NCBI GenBank assembly: GCA_045541355.1
Contig: JAZQIW010000076.1
Coordinates: forward strand, 1 to 11,269
Reading direction: 5' to 3'
From: UMGS1387 sp045541355
Lineage (GTDB): Bacteria; Bacillota; Clostridia; Oscillospirales; CAG-382
Length of the DNA stretch: 11,269 nucleotides
This document shows positions 1-5,445 of this stretch, piece after piece. The notes under the pieces are model-generated. The model did no database searches. It was not told where the DNA came from and saw only the letters and a list, made by a program, of their open reading frames with translations. Within the stretch, counting starts at the first letter, position 1; each line of letters opens with the position of its first letter. Both the position numbers and the translations under genes were made by a program.

Positions 1-249
1 GTCATTCATAACGGTTCTTTGTCCGTTTGTTACAAGATAGTTGCTCATTTGACCGCCTGTCCACCAGGACTGCATCCAAGTAACAGAAAAGTCATTTGCG
101 ACATTCGCACCGGTAAAGAAGTTCTTACCGGGAGTGAGAACAAGACCTTCAGCAGAAAGCTCTGCCGCTTCGTCTTGTGCAAGTGCCGTTACAGGTATTC
201 CCATAACTATCATCAAAATTGCGAGTAAAAGAGAGAGTAGCCTTTTCAT
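1..249 (-). CDS. Secreted protein, N-terminal part only (function unknown)
   Basis: The first 83 codons are visible; the gene runs off the left edge. The start is an ATG at 249 behind a near-perfect ribosome site (AAGGAGG, plus-strand 259-265, 9 bases away). Residues 1-24 form a classical signal peptide: Lys-Arg at positions 2-3, a Leu/Ile-rich core, and an A-L-A cleavage site at 22-24 followed by QDEAAE. The mature part begins with an acidic linker, then a stretch rich in aromatic residues (FFTGANVANDF, TWMQSWWTGG). This would suit the start of a carbohydrate-binding or surface domain, but that is a guess; I do not recognise the family. It is transcribed divergently from an AraC regulator, and direct repeats beside its promoter suggest that regulator activates it. 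Confidence is high for a secreted gene and low for any function. Confidence 0.85.
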   Translation of the reverse strand, partial: MKRLLSLLLAILMIVMGIPVTALAQDEAAELSAEGLVLTPGKNFFTGANVANDFSVTWMQSWWTGGQMSNYLVTNGQRTVMND

Positions 250-283
250 AGGTTTTTTCCTCCTTATAAATTATTACATTTTG

Positions 284-313
284 AGTATATCAAAAAACAC
301 TTACTCCTGTAAA
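284..313 (-). promoter_or_regulatory. Promoter of the secreted protein gene
   Basis: On the minus strand, -35 TTTACA (313-308) and -10 TATACT (289-284) are separated by 18 bp. The start of transcription would fall near 277, giving a leader of about 28 bases that contains the AAGGAGG ribosome site. The -35 box is slightly off consensus, and the spacer is 1 bp longer than ideal. This fits a promoter that benefits from an activator bound at the adjacent direct repeats. Confidence 0.65.
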
Positions 314-316
314 TAT

Positions 317-347
317 CTCACTTTTGTAAAACTTATCCTCACTTTTG
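317..347 (-). promoter_or_regulatory. 21-bp-spaced direct repeats, probable AraC-type operator
   Basis: The word CAAAAGTGAG (minus strand) occurs at 347-338 and again at 326-317, identical in all ten bases and exactly 21 bp apart, i.e. two helical turns on the same DNA face. The proximal copy ends 3 bp before the -35 box at 313. AraC/XylS-family activators typically bind such direct half-sites next to -35. The AraC gene starting at 447 lies immediately beside it and points away, so it is the natural candidate. The repeats and spacing are seen directly; the protein that binds is inferred. Confidence 0.7.
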
Positions 348-397
348 GTATTTACTGTATTTTCACTGTGGTTTTCAAAAATATTTTGTTTTTTCAA

Positions 398-426
398 TTG
401 ACAGAGCATCATAACAGGGTTATAAT
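398..426 (+). promoter_or_regulatory. Consensus sigma-A promoter of the first AraC gene
   Basis: TTGACA (398-403), a 17-bp spacer, and TATAAT (421-426): both hexamers match consensus perfectly. Transcription should start near 433, leaving a leader of only about 14 bases that holds GGGAG (435-439) before the ATG at 447. The regulator therefore looks constitutively expressed at the level of initiation. Confidence 0.85.
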
Positions 427-446
427 CTCAGTATGGGAGTGATTAC

Positions 447-1301
447 ATGATTTCATTTGAAAACAATCCTTTATATCTTGACGACATTTCGCTTTTATAC
501 CTCGGAAGATCAGGAATGGGCGTTGTTATCGAGGAACATATGCACGGAGGAGTTTATGAGCTTTCGGTAGTTACACGCGGAAGCGGCAGAATGTACACGG
601 GAAATGTTCCTACACAGGTAAACAAGGGAGACATTTACGTTTCTTTTCCCTTTGAAATTCACAAAGTGGAATCAGACAAGGACAATCCCCTCTCCTATGA
701 CTTTATGACATTCTCGGTTAACTCCTTCAGATTTGCCGAGGAGCTTAACAAGGTATGGTCGCAAAACATCTCTCCCTACTCAAGAGTCATTCACAACGAA
801 AAGGCAATCGACCTGATTGACTGTATTCTCTCAGAGTTTGATGACGATAACAATAACAAATCTCCGTTTTCCAACGAGATGCTGTCTGCTCTTTGCAATC
901 AGATGATTGTTTACATATTAAGGGGAATGAAAGCGGATTCACCTGCAGGCTCTTCCATAAATCAAAGCGGATCAGAGCTTTGCTACAAGATGATGAATTA
1001 CATAGACACGCATCTGTATTCTTTGACTTCTCTCAATGATATGGCAAAGGAAATGGGATATAATTACAGTTATTTATCCACCCTTTTCAGTAAAACAACC
1101 ACTCTTTCCCTCTCCTACTATTACAGGGTAAAACGGCTTGAGACAGCAAGGCTTCTGCTTGCCGAAAACAAAAAAAGTATTTCTCAGGTTGCAGAACTTA
1201 TGAATTACTCAAGCATTTACTCCTTCAGTAAATCATTCAAAGAGCACTACGGCATATCGCCGAGAAAGTATCTTCAGCAGTTTTCGAATAATGCAAAATA
1301 A
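447..1301 (+). CDS. AraC-family transcriptional regulator (cupin plus double HTH)
   Basis: This 284-residue protein has standard AraC length and order. The N-terminal cupin-like sensing domain (about 1-100) contains EEHMHGGVYELSVVTRG and a GD-x-Y-V-SFPFEIHKV segment typical of ligand-binding AraC proteins. A helical linker follows, and the C-terminal DNA-binding domain spans about 181-280. The first HTH is near 194-213 (SLNDMAKEMGYNYSYLSTLF). The second carries SISQVAELMNYSSIYSFSKSF and ends with the family signature HYGISPRKY. The start ATG at 447 is set by GGGAG at 435-439 and the promoter just upstream. It is divergent from the secreted-protein gene, and 21-bp direct repeats lie between the two genes, so it probably activates that gene in response to a small molecule, likely a sugar. 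The ligand cannot be read from sequence. Confidence 0.93.
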   Translation: MISFENNPLYLDDISLLYLGRSGMGVVIEEHMHGGVYELSVVTRGSGRMYTGNVPTQVNKGDIYVSFPFEIHKVESDKDNPLSYDFMTFSVNSFRFAEELNKVWSQNISPYSRVIHNEKAIDLIDCILSEFDDDNNNKSPFSNEMLSALCNQMIVYILRGMKADSPAGSSINQSGSELCYKMMNYIDTHLYSLTSLNDMAKEMGYNYSYLSTLFSKTTTLSLSYYYRVKRLETARLLLAENKKSISQVAELMNYSSIYSFSKSFKEHYGISPRKYLQQFSNNAK

Positions 1302-1310
1302 TAATCAAGA

Positions 1311-1348
1311 CTGAAATGTGCCGCAATGACGCATTTCAGCCTTTTTTT
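1311..1348 (+). terminator. Rho-independent terminator after the first AraC gene
   Basis: CTGAAATG (1311-1318) pairs perfectly with CATTTCAG (1332-1339); the stem can extend by a T-G and a G-C pair around a 9-base loop. Cytosines and a run of seven T (1342-1348) follow. It lies 10 bp after the AraC stop codon. Confidence 0.9.
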
Positions 1349-1429
1349 CGCTTAGAATGATTGACCGGGCAATCAAGCCTTTCGGCATGATTTTGCTTAT
1401 TATCTATATGATAAATTGGAATTTGTTGA

Positions 1430-1717
1430 TTAAACCGGCGTCCCTACTTCGATTAAGTTACCGTCCAAATCATAAAATCGTATTACTCGCTGCCCCCAAC
1501 TGTGTGTCATAAGACGATTTAAATATTCGATCGAGGGGTATAATCTTTCCAATTTCCGGGCAAATGATTCGATATCCTGTTCCTCAAAATACAATTCGCA
1601 AGAGTTGCTTTTACTAAGCTTTACCAAGTATCTTATTTCCCTTTGTGTGAACCCTCTTTTTCTAAGTTCTAATATCTCATTCTCGTATTCTTTAATATAT
1701 CTGTAATTTCTTGGCAT
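1430..1717 (-). pseudogene. Chimeric ORF: IS3 orfA start fused in frame to the C-terminal half of a VOC/glyoxalase protein
   Basis: The 95-residue reading frame has two unrelated halves. Residues 1-28 (MPRNYRYIKEYENEILELRK onward to GFTQREI) look like the first helices of an IS3-family OrfA transposase HTH, which breaks off at the REI position. Residues about 31-95 match the second half of a vicinal-oxygen-chelate protein: SNSCELYFEEQDIESF, IEYLNRLMTHSWGQRVIRFY, then DLDGNLIEVG with the usual metal-ligand Glu at 90. A complete VOC protein is about 120-130 residues and needs its first half for the metal site, so enzyme activity is unlikely. The junction lies near 1625-1636. The start ATG and ribosome site (AGGAGG, plus-strand 1725-1730) come from the insertion sequence. 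It is probably the scar of an IS-adjacent deletion, although the frame is intact and could be expressed. Confidence is high that two pieces are joined and moderate that the product is nonfunctional. Confidence 0.75.
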
Positions 1718-1724
1718 AAAAATT

Positions 1725-1757
1725 CCTCCTATGGTATTTTTATTCTACCATAGGAGG
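1725..1757 (-). promoter_or_regulatory. Perfect 12-bp hairpin that hides the IS ribosome binding site
   Basis: Plus-strand CCTCCTATGGTA (1725-1736) is exactly complementary to TACCATAGGAGG (1746-1757), with a 9-base loop. In minus-strand mRNA the second arm contains the AGGAGG ribosome site of the orfA ATG at 1717, so a transcript entering from outside folds the site away. IS elements are known to use such structures to avoid expression from outside promoters. On the plus strand the same hairpin is followed by GTG and seven T (1761-1767), so it could also terminate plus-strand transcription. Confidence 0.75.
1742..1750 (-). promoter_or_regulatory. Possible extended -10 element of the IS promoter, inside the hairpin
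   Basis: The minus strand reads TGGTAGAAT, i.e. TGn followed by TAGAAT (5 of 6 to consensus). No good -35 box is seen 17 bp upstream (TAGAAA at 1770-1765), as often tolerated with an extended -10. Transcription would start near 1735, inside the second arm of the hairpin, so native transcripts would lack the first arm and leave the ribosome site free. The positions are seen; the promoter activity is inferred. Confidence 0.4.
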
Positions 1758-1836
1758 GTGTTTTTTTCTATTGTCCGTTTTTACTGGACTTGTTCAAATA
1801 ACACTCGTTCTTTTTTGTTTCTGAAATATCTATAAA

Positions 1837-3498
1837 TTAAAGTCTGGGAGCGAGAGGATTCGGGTCATAGGGGCATTTGCCTTCAAATTCACACTCGCCG
1901 TATATACCTCTGACAAGCATCTTCAAGGTTTCTGCGTCATATGAATATACGTTAAGGAAGTTCTGGCAAGTACTGAACCAATCATAGAAAACGAACGGCG
2001 AACCTGTACCTACGCATATACTCTTTTCTTTACCGAATTTTAGTACGTTCAAAAACTGTGTAGCCTTTTCCATGAGGAAGGTCGCTCCGCCATAGGGACT
2101 GTGGGGTGCAATGTGCGCAAAATACATAATAAGATCACTGTTTGCATCAATTTCACTTATATGTTCAGCGCTTGATATACCCTCACACATTGAAACAACT
2201 GCTCCGTGTCTTTCAAACTCTTCCCTGACAACCGAGAGATTCTTATAAACATCTGCAGAATAACCGATATAGACAAGATGAACTCTTTTTATAAATTCCT
2301 TCTTTACAGGAACAAGGCTGTTCTTTCTTGCCATCCACGTAATACTCTTGGGTGCATATTTACGGACAGTTTCTGCGGTATTTTCCTTTGCCGATTTTCT
2401 GTCGTCTTCTGTTACGGGATAAATATCACAATCGAAAAGACCGAGTTTTTCCTTCATATCAAGAACTCTGGTGCAGGCATCGTCAATTCTTGATTCGGGG
2501 ATTTTTCCGTTCTTGACTGCACCTTCAACAATGTCAAAGAAGTCCAAATGCTCAGGACCGAGAATCACATCGTTACCTGCGTTATAAAGAGCCGCATAGT
2601 AATCCTCGGGTGAATCGTAGGTCGCCATAAGCGCTCCCATTCCGACTGCATCGGTTATTACAACACCCTTGAAGCCAAGCTTTTCTTTAAGAAGCCCCGT
2701 GACTATGTTTCTTGAAAGCGTAGACGGAGTATATCTGTCACCAAGCTTTGAATCATCGCAGGCGGGAAAAGCACCGTGGTCAATCATAACAGAATACACG
2801 CCTGCATCAATACCTGCTTTGAAAAGACATCCCTGTCTTTCCCACCATTCGTCAAGGCTCTGTGTGAGGATGGCTTCTGTAAAATGAGTATCTCTATATT
2901 CGTCTCTGTCAGTGCCGGGAAAATGCTTCAGCGTTGCTGCTACGTCCTCAGACTGTATCCCCTTGACATAGGCACTTATCATTTGTTTGGAAAGCTCAAG
3001 GTCAGAGGAGAATCCTCTTGTAAGAGACACGGCTCTCAAAGGAGAGGCGTTATCGCACACAGGACCCCAGTCCCATCTGATGCCTGCAAGCTTCATTTCA
3101 TGCGCAATACACTTTGCAATATCATATGCCGCCTGCACATCACCCGTTGCTGCGATACCGTTATTTGAAGGAGTATCTGAGAAATAAGGCAATATGCTTC
3201 TGCAACCCTTTTCGGCATCCATGGCAGGCAAAAAGGGAGCTTTAAGAAGAGTGCTGACATGCTCACTGAACTCTCTGATTTTGATATCATTTGTATAATC
3301 CACATCATCGCCTGAGGATTCACCTGCAAGGTTGACAAAATCCATTTTTATATGTCCTGTCGTCCACATTCCGCCGTAAGGATTCTTTTTGAAATATTCA
3401 TCAATATCCTTTACATCCGCCATAACTCTCGGCGAAAGTGAGACGGTCTGGCCAATTTTTTCTCTGAGTGTAAGCTCACTTAAAAGCGGTTTTTTCAT
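1837..3498 (-). CDS. Glycoside hydrolase family 3 protein, NagZ-like, cytoplasmic
   Basis: The 553-residue protein has a GH3 N-terminal TIM-barrel domain (about 1-355) and a smaller C-terminal alpha/beta domain (about 370-550). Seen motifs: substrate-pocket Asp in PAMDAEKGCR (D94), KHFPGTDRDEYRDTH (191-205) with an Asp-x-His dyad (D203, H205), and ITDAVGMGAL with the expected nucleophile D283. The Asp/His dyad marks the NagZ type of GH3, i.e. beta-N-acetylhexosaminidases that cleave N-acetylglucosamine from peptidoglycan fragments or chitosugars. However, the usual HGDT part after KHFPG is replaced and one residue longer, so specificity may differ. There is no signal peptide, so it acts on imported saccharides. 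The start ATG at 3498 follows GGAGG (3506-3510) by 7 bases and is decisive. The gene has its own promoter; an AraC gene lies upstream in the same direction. No clear terminator is seen before the IS remnant downstream. Confidence 0.88.
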   Translation of the reverse strand: MKKPLLSELTLREKIGQTVSLSPRVMADVKDIDEYFKKNPYGGMWTTGHIKMDFVNLAGESSGDDVDYTNDIKIREFSEHVSTLLKAPFLPAMDAEKGCRSILPYFSDTPSNNGIAATGDVQAAYDIAKCIAHEMKLAGIRWDWGPVCDNASPLRAVSLTRGFSSDLELSKQMISAYVKGIQSEDVAATLKHFPGTDRDEYRDTHFTEAILTQSLDEWWERQGCLFKAGIDAGVYSVMIDHGAFPACDDSKLGDRYTPSTLSRNIVTGLLKEKLGFKGVVITDAVGMGALMATYDSPEDYYAALYNAGNDVILGPEHLDFFDIVEGAVKNGKIPESRIDDACTRVLDMKEKLGLFDCDIYPVTEDDRKSAKENTAETVRKYAPKSITWMARKNSLVPVKKEFIKRVHLVYIGYSADVYKNLSVVREEFERHGAVVSMCEGISSAEHISEIDANSDLIMYFAHIAPHSPYGGATFLMEKATQFLNVLKFGKEKSICVGTGSPFVFYDWFSTCQNFLNVYSYDAETLKMLVRGIYGECEFEGKCPYDPNPLAPRL

Positions 3499-3530
3499 AG
3501 CATTTCCTCCAATGCGAGTATTATTTTTTC

Positions 3531-3559
3531 AACATATCACACATTTTTTTATTTGTCAA
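3531..3559 (-). promoter_or_regulatory. Promoter of the GH3 gene
   Basis: On the minus strand, -35 TTGACA (3559-3554), a 17-bp spacer and -10 TATGTT (3536-3531). Transcription would start near 3524, with the ribosome site GGAGG 14 bases further on. Just upstream, two small inverted repeats are present: CTTCA/TGAAG (3562-3575) and TTGGAT/ATCCAA (3584-3616). Either could be an operator, or the latter a weak end signal for the AraC gene. No convincing 21-bp direct repeat was found here, unlike at the other operons. Confidence 0.65.
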
Positions 3560-3687
3560 TACTTCATATCTGAAGAGAAGAACTTGGATTATATAAACAT
3601 CTTTGTTTTTATCCAAATCCTTGATAAAAATTATTTGCCGGCATATTACACAAAGGCACTCATATATCAGCATATGGTTGCTTTGAA

Positions 3688-4497
3688 TTATAAAAAGCTT
3701 GAAGGCAGTCTACCCGTGCCTCTCTTAAAGAACTTTGTAAAATACCCCGAATCCTCAAATCCAAGTATGTCAGCAACTTCATTAACTGTATATCTTCCGC
3801 TTTTGAGTAGCCGCTTTGCTTTTGCAACAATGAGGTTATTGCAGTATACCAACGGCGAAACACCTGTAAAGCTCTTAAACTGTATTCTGAAATACGTCTG
3901 ACTTATGTGGCACATATTTGCAAGCTGTGCAACAGTTATACCTGCATTCACATTCCTTTCAAGGTAGCTGATTGCAGGCGCAATACAGGAAAGCTCTCTT
4001 TTGTGAATATCCTTTTCTCTGTACTTACGGCATATGTAGTCAAGCAGTCCGTATACAGAAGCTTTGAAAGCCGAAACAGAAAAAACAGGCTTTGAGTATA
4101 TATTCACAAGCTCTGAAAAAACGTCGCAAAAGTAGTCCTCATCGCCGCCCCCAACAACGCAGACATTGTCCGAGGTACGAAAAATTTCCCCGCCCTTTGA
4201 CATTTCAAATTCCAGCAGAAGAGTTGTCGGCTCACCTTCAGATGCAGACATAAACCTCGTTTTATAATTAGACCCTTGCGGTATGTAAACTACGTCTGAC
4301 TTTTTTGCATAAATTCTTTCACCGTTCATCATCTCATATTCAGCCTTGGCATCAAGAAGATACAGCAAGGCAGAAGTGTTTCTCGGCTCTTTCATCATTG
4401 AAAACTCCTGAGCGTTTTTCCATGTCTGCTTCATAGCGAACAGCTTATGCAGTTCAAAGTCGATGGAATATATGTCACCTAAATTAATCGTTTGCAT
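3688..4497 (-). CDS. AraC-family transcriptional regulator
   Basis: This 269-residue protein has an N-terminal cupin-like sensor domain (KKSDVVYIPQGSNYKTRF near residues 65-82) and a C-terminal AraC DNA-binding domain (about 170-266). The first HTH is ITVAQLANMCHISQTYFRIQF, with FTGVSPLVY after it; the second is YTVNEVADILGFEDSGYFTKFF followed by a shortened tail (GTGRLPSSFL) that ends right after the motif. I chose ATG 4497, not GTG 4506: GGAG (4509-4506) lies 8 bases before that ATG but overlaps the GTG. It is divergent from the ThuA-like operon, whose promoter carries paired 21-bp repeats, so it is the probable regulator of that operon. It may also act on the GH3 gene 190 bp downstream. 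Confidence 0.92.
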   Translation of the reverse strand: MQTINLGDIYSIDFELHKLFAMKQTWKNAQEFSMMKEPRNTSALLYLLDAKAEYEMMNGERIYAKKSDVVYIPQGSNYKTRFMSASEGEPTTLLLEFEMSKGGEIFRTSDNVCVVGGGDEDYFCDVFSELVNIYSKPVFSVSAFKASVYGLLDYICRKYREKDIHKRELSCIAPAISYLERNVNAGITVAQLANMCHISQTYFRIQFKSFTGVSPLVYCNNLIVAKAKRLLKSGRYTVNEVADILGFEDSGYFTKFFKRGTGRLPSSFL

Positions 4498-4515
4498 ATT
4501 TATCACTCCATAGAG

Positions 4516-4545
4516 AGTATAACACAGCTATCATGGAAGTGTCAA
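4516..4545 (-). promoter_or_regulatory. Promoter of the second AraC gene
   Basis: On the minus strand, TTGACA (4545-4540) and TATACT (4521-4516) are 18 bp apart. Transcription would start near 4509, essentially at the GGAG ribosome site, giving a leader of only about 12 bases. The -35 lies 6 bp from the distal direct repeat of the divergent operon, so binding there could also control this promoter. Confidence 0.7.
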
Positions 4546-4551
4546 CATATT

Positions 4552-4588
4552 TAGTTTCGATAATTACTATATTTGTTGTGATAATTGC
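4552..4588 (+). promoter_or_regulatory. 21-bp-spaced direct repeats before the ThuA-like operon, probable AraC operator
   Basis: TAGTTTCGATAATTAC (4552-4567) and TTGTTGTGATAATTGC (4573-4588) are the same word in direct orientation. They match at 12 of 16 positions with an unbroken GATAATT core and are exactly 21 bp apart. The second copy ends 1 bp before the -35 box. This is the geometry of an AraC-type activator site; the divergent AraC gene next door is the likely binder. Repeats are seen, binding is inferred. Confidence 0.65.
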
Positions 4589-4589
4589 C

Positions 4590-4618
4590 TTGAAAACGGC
4601 GTGCAAGCATTATATAAT
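4590..4618 (+). promoter_or_regulatory. Promoter of the ThuA-like / oxidoreductase / EamA operon
   Basis: TTGAAA (4590-4595), a 17-bp spacer and a perfect TATAAT (4613-4618). Transcription should start near 4625. The leader of about 28 bases holds AGGAG (4640-4644) before the ATG at 4653. Confidence 0.8.
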
Positions 4619-4652
4619 TGTTTTGAAAAATACAAATACAGGAGAAATCATT

Positions 4653-5435
4653 ATGTCGAACAAAATTAATGTTGTAATATGGAATGAAAACTTTCACGAA
4701 CAGACAAAGCCGGAAATAGCCGCAGTCTATCCAAAGGGAATCCACGGAGCAATAGCCGAGAAATTGTCACAGCTCGGACAGTACAATATCACAACCGCAA
4801 CCCTTGATGAGCCTTGCCACGGTCTTACCGACGAGGTACTGAACAACTGTGACGTTCTTATTTGGTGGGGTCACGCAAAGCACGCAGATGTCTCCGACGA
4901 AATTGCAGAAAAGGTAAAAAACAGAGTGCTTGACGGTATGGGTTTTATCCCCCTTCATTCAGCGCATCTCTGTAAACCCTTTGTAAAGCTTATGGGAACC
5001 GTGTGCCGTTCAAAGTGGAGAGAAAACGACGAAAAAGAAAGAATATGGGTAATTGAACCCTCACACCCAATCGCAGAGGGACTTCCGGAATATATTGAGC
5101 TTGAGCAGGAAGAAACCTACGGAGAAAGATTTGAAATCCCCACCCCCGATGAGCTTGTATTTATCAGCTGGTTTTCAGGCGGCGAGGTATTCAGAAGCGG
5201 TGTCTGTTACAAGAGGGGTCTTGGTAAAGTGTTCTATTTCAGACCGGGACATGAAAGCTATCCCACATATTACCGAGACGACATTTCTATGATTATAAAA
5301 AACGCTGTTGAATGGGCTGATCCACGCAACTTTACCCGTCCCACGCTCGGTCATTTTGAAGCAATTGAGAAGGTAAAGGATAAGTTTGAAGGCATGAGCG
5401 ATGCCGACAGAAAACACGAAAATCCGGGAAAGTGA
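4653..5435 (+). CDS. ThuA-like domain protein (sugar/glycoside utilisation)
   Basis: This 260-residue protein matches the ThuA family (class I glutamine-amidotransferase-like fold, first known from trehalose utilisation). Visible marks are the first strand INVVIWNENFHEQ, DVLIWWGHAKH (residues 67-77), GFIPLHSAH (97-105), a FRPGHESYPTY segment, and a C-terminal NAVEWADP helix. It lacks a signal peptide. The ATG at 4653 is the right start: AGGAG lies 8 bases before it, and the open frame further upstream runs through the promoter. ThuA proteins commonly stand next to a Gfo/Idh/MocA oxidoreductase (ThuB type), as here 10 bp downstream. Such pairs have been linked to 3-keto-disaccharide metabolism. 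ThuA's exact reaction is not established, so only the pathway type is inferred. Confidence 0.85.
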   Translation: MSNKINVVIWNENFHEQTKPEIAAVYPKGIHGAIAEKLSQLGQYNITTATLDEPCHGLTDEVLNNCDVLIWWGHAKHADVSDEIAEKVKNRVLDGMGFIPLHSAHLCKPFVKLMGTVCRSKWRENDEKERIWVIEPSHPIAEGLPEYIELEQEETYGERFEIPTPDELVFISWFSGGEVFRSGVCYKRGLGKVFYFRPGHESYPTYYRDDISMIIKNAVEWADPRNFTRPTLGHFEAIEKVKDKFEGMSDADRKHENPGK

Positions 5436-5445
5436 GAAGAAAAAC

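Larger units (their letters stand above)
1630..1796 (-). mobile_element. Left-end remnant of an IS3-family insertion sequence
   Basis: Reading the minus strand from 1796: TGAACAAGTCCAGTAAAAAC, then GGACAATAG. This looks like the terminal repeat of IS3-type elements of Clostridia, and it contains its own GTCC/GGAC pair. Next come the leader hairpin, a ribosome site and the first 28 codons of orfA. The rest of orfA, all of orfB (the DDE transposase) and the right end are missing, replaced at about 1630 by part of a VOC gene. Because only one end remains, no target-site duplication can be checked. The element begins about 40 bp after the stop of the GH3 gene. Family assignment rests on the end motif and the OrfA start, from memory of the family. 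Confidence 0.65.

Noticed and set aside
359..372. A third copy of the CAAAAGTGAG word near 363-370 (TTCACTGTGG on the plus strand)
   Set aside because: It has several mismatches and sits 24 bp, not 21 bp, from the second copy.
134..442. Plus-strand frames at 19-228 and 134-442
   Set aside because: They are antisense to the signal-peptide gene, cross its promoter and the AT-rich gap, and show no protein-like composition.
1364..1400. Imperfect hairpin GCAATCAAGCC/GGCATGATTTTGC downstream of the chimeric ORF as a terminator or IS right end
   Set aside because: There are mismatches in the stem, no T run on the minus strand, and no match to the left-end repeat.
3561..3602. 21-bp direct repeat at the GH3 promoter (ACTT at 3561 and 3582)
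   Set aside because: Only four consecutive bases match, which is expected by chance. The promoter also has a full-consensus -35, so activation is not implied.
4590..4606. Catabolite-response (cre) site in TTGAAAACGGCGTGCAA at the ThuA-like promoter
   Set aside because: The first half resembles cre, but the second half lacks the required T and CA positions and the two halves are not symmetric about one centre.
4533..4652. N-terminal extension of the ThuA-like protein from ATG 4533, which would add a membrane-like segment
   Set aside because: The extension runs through the direct repeats, -35 and -10 of the operon promoter, and a good ribosome site serves the ATG at 4653.
5401..5445. Earlier ATG (5401) for the Gfo/Idh/MocA protein
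   Set aside because: It lies inside the ThuA-like gene without a ribosome site, and the Rossmann fold starts immediately at the ATG at 5446, as is usual in this family.
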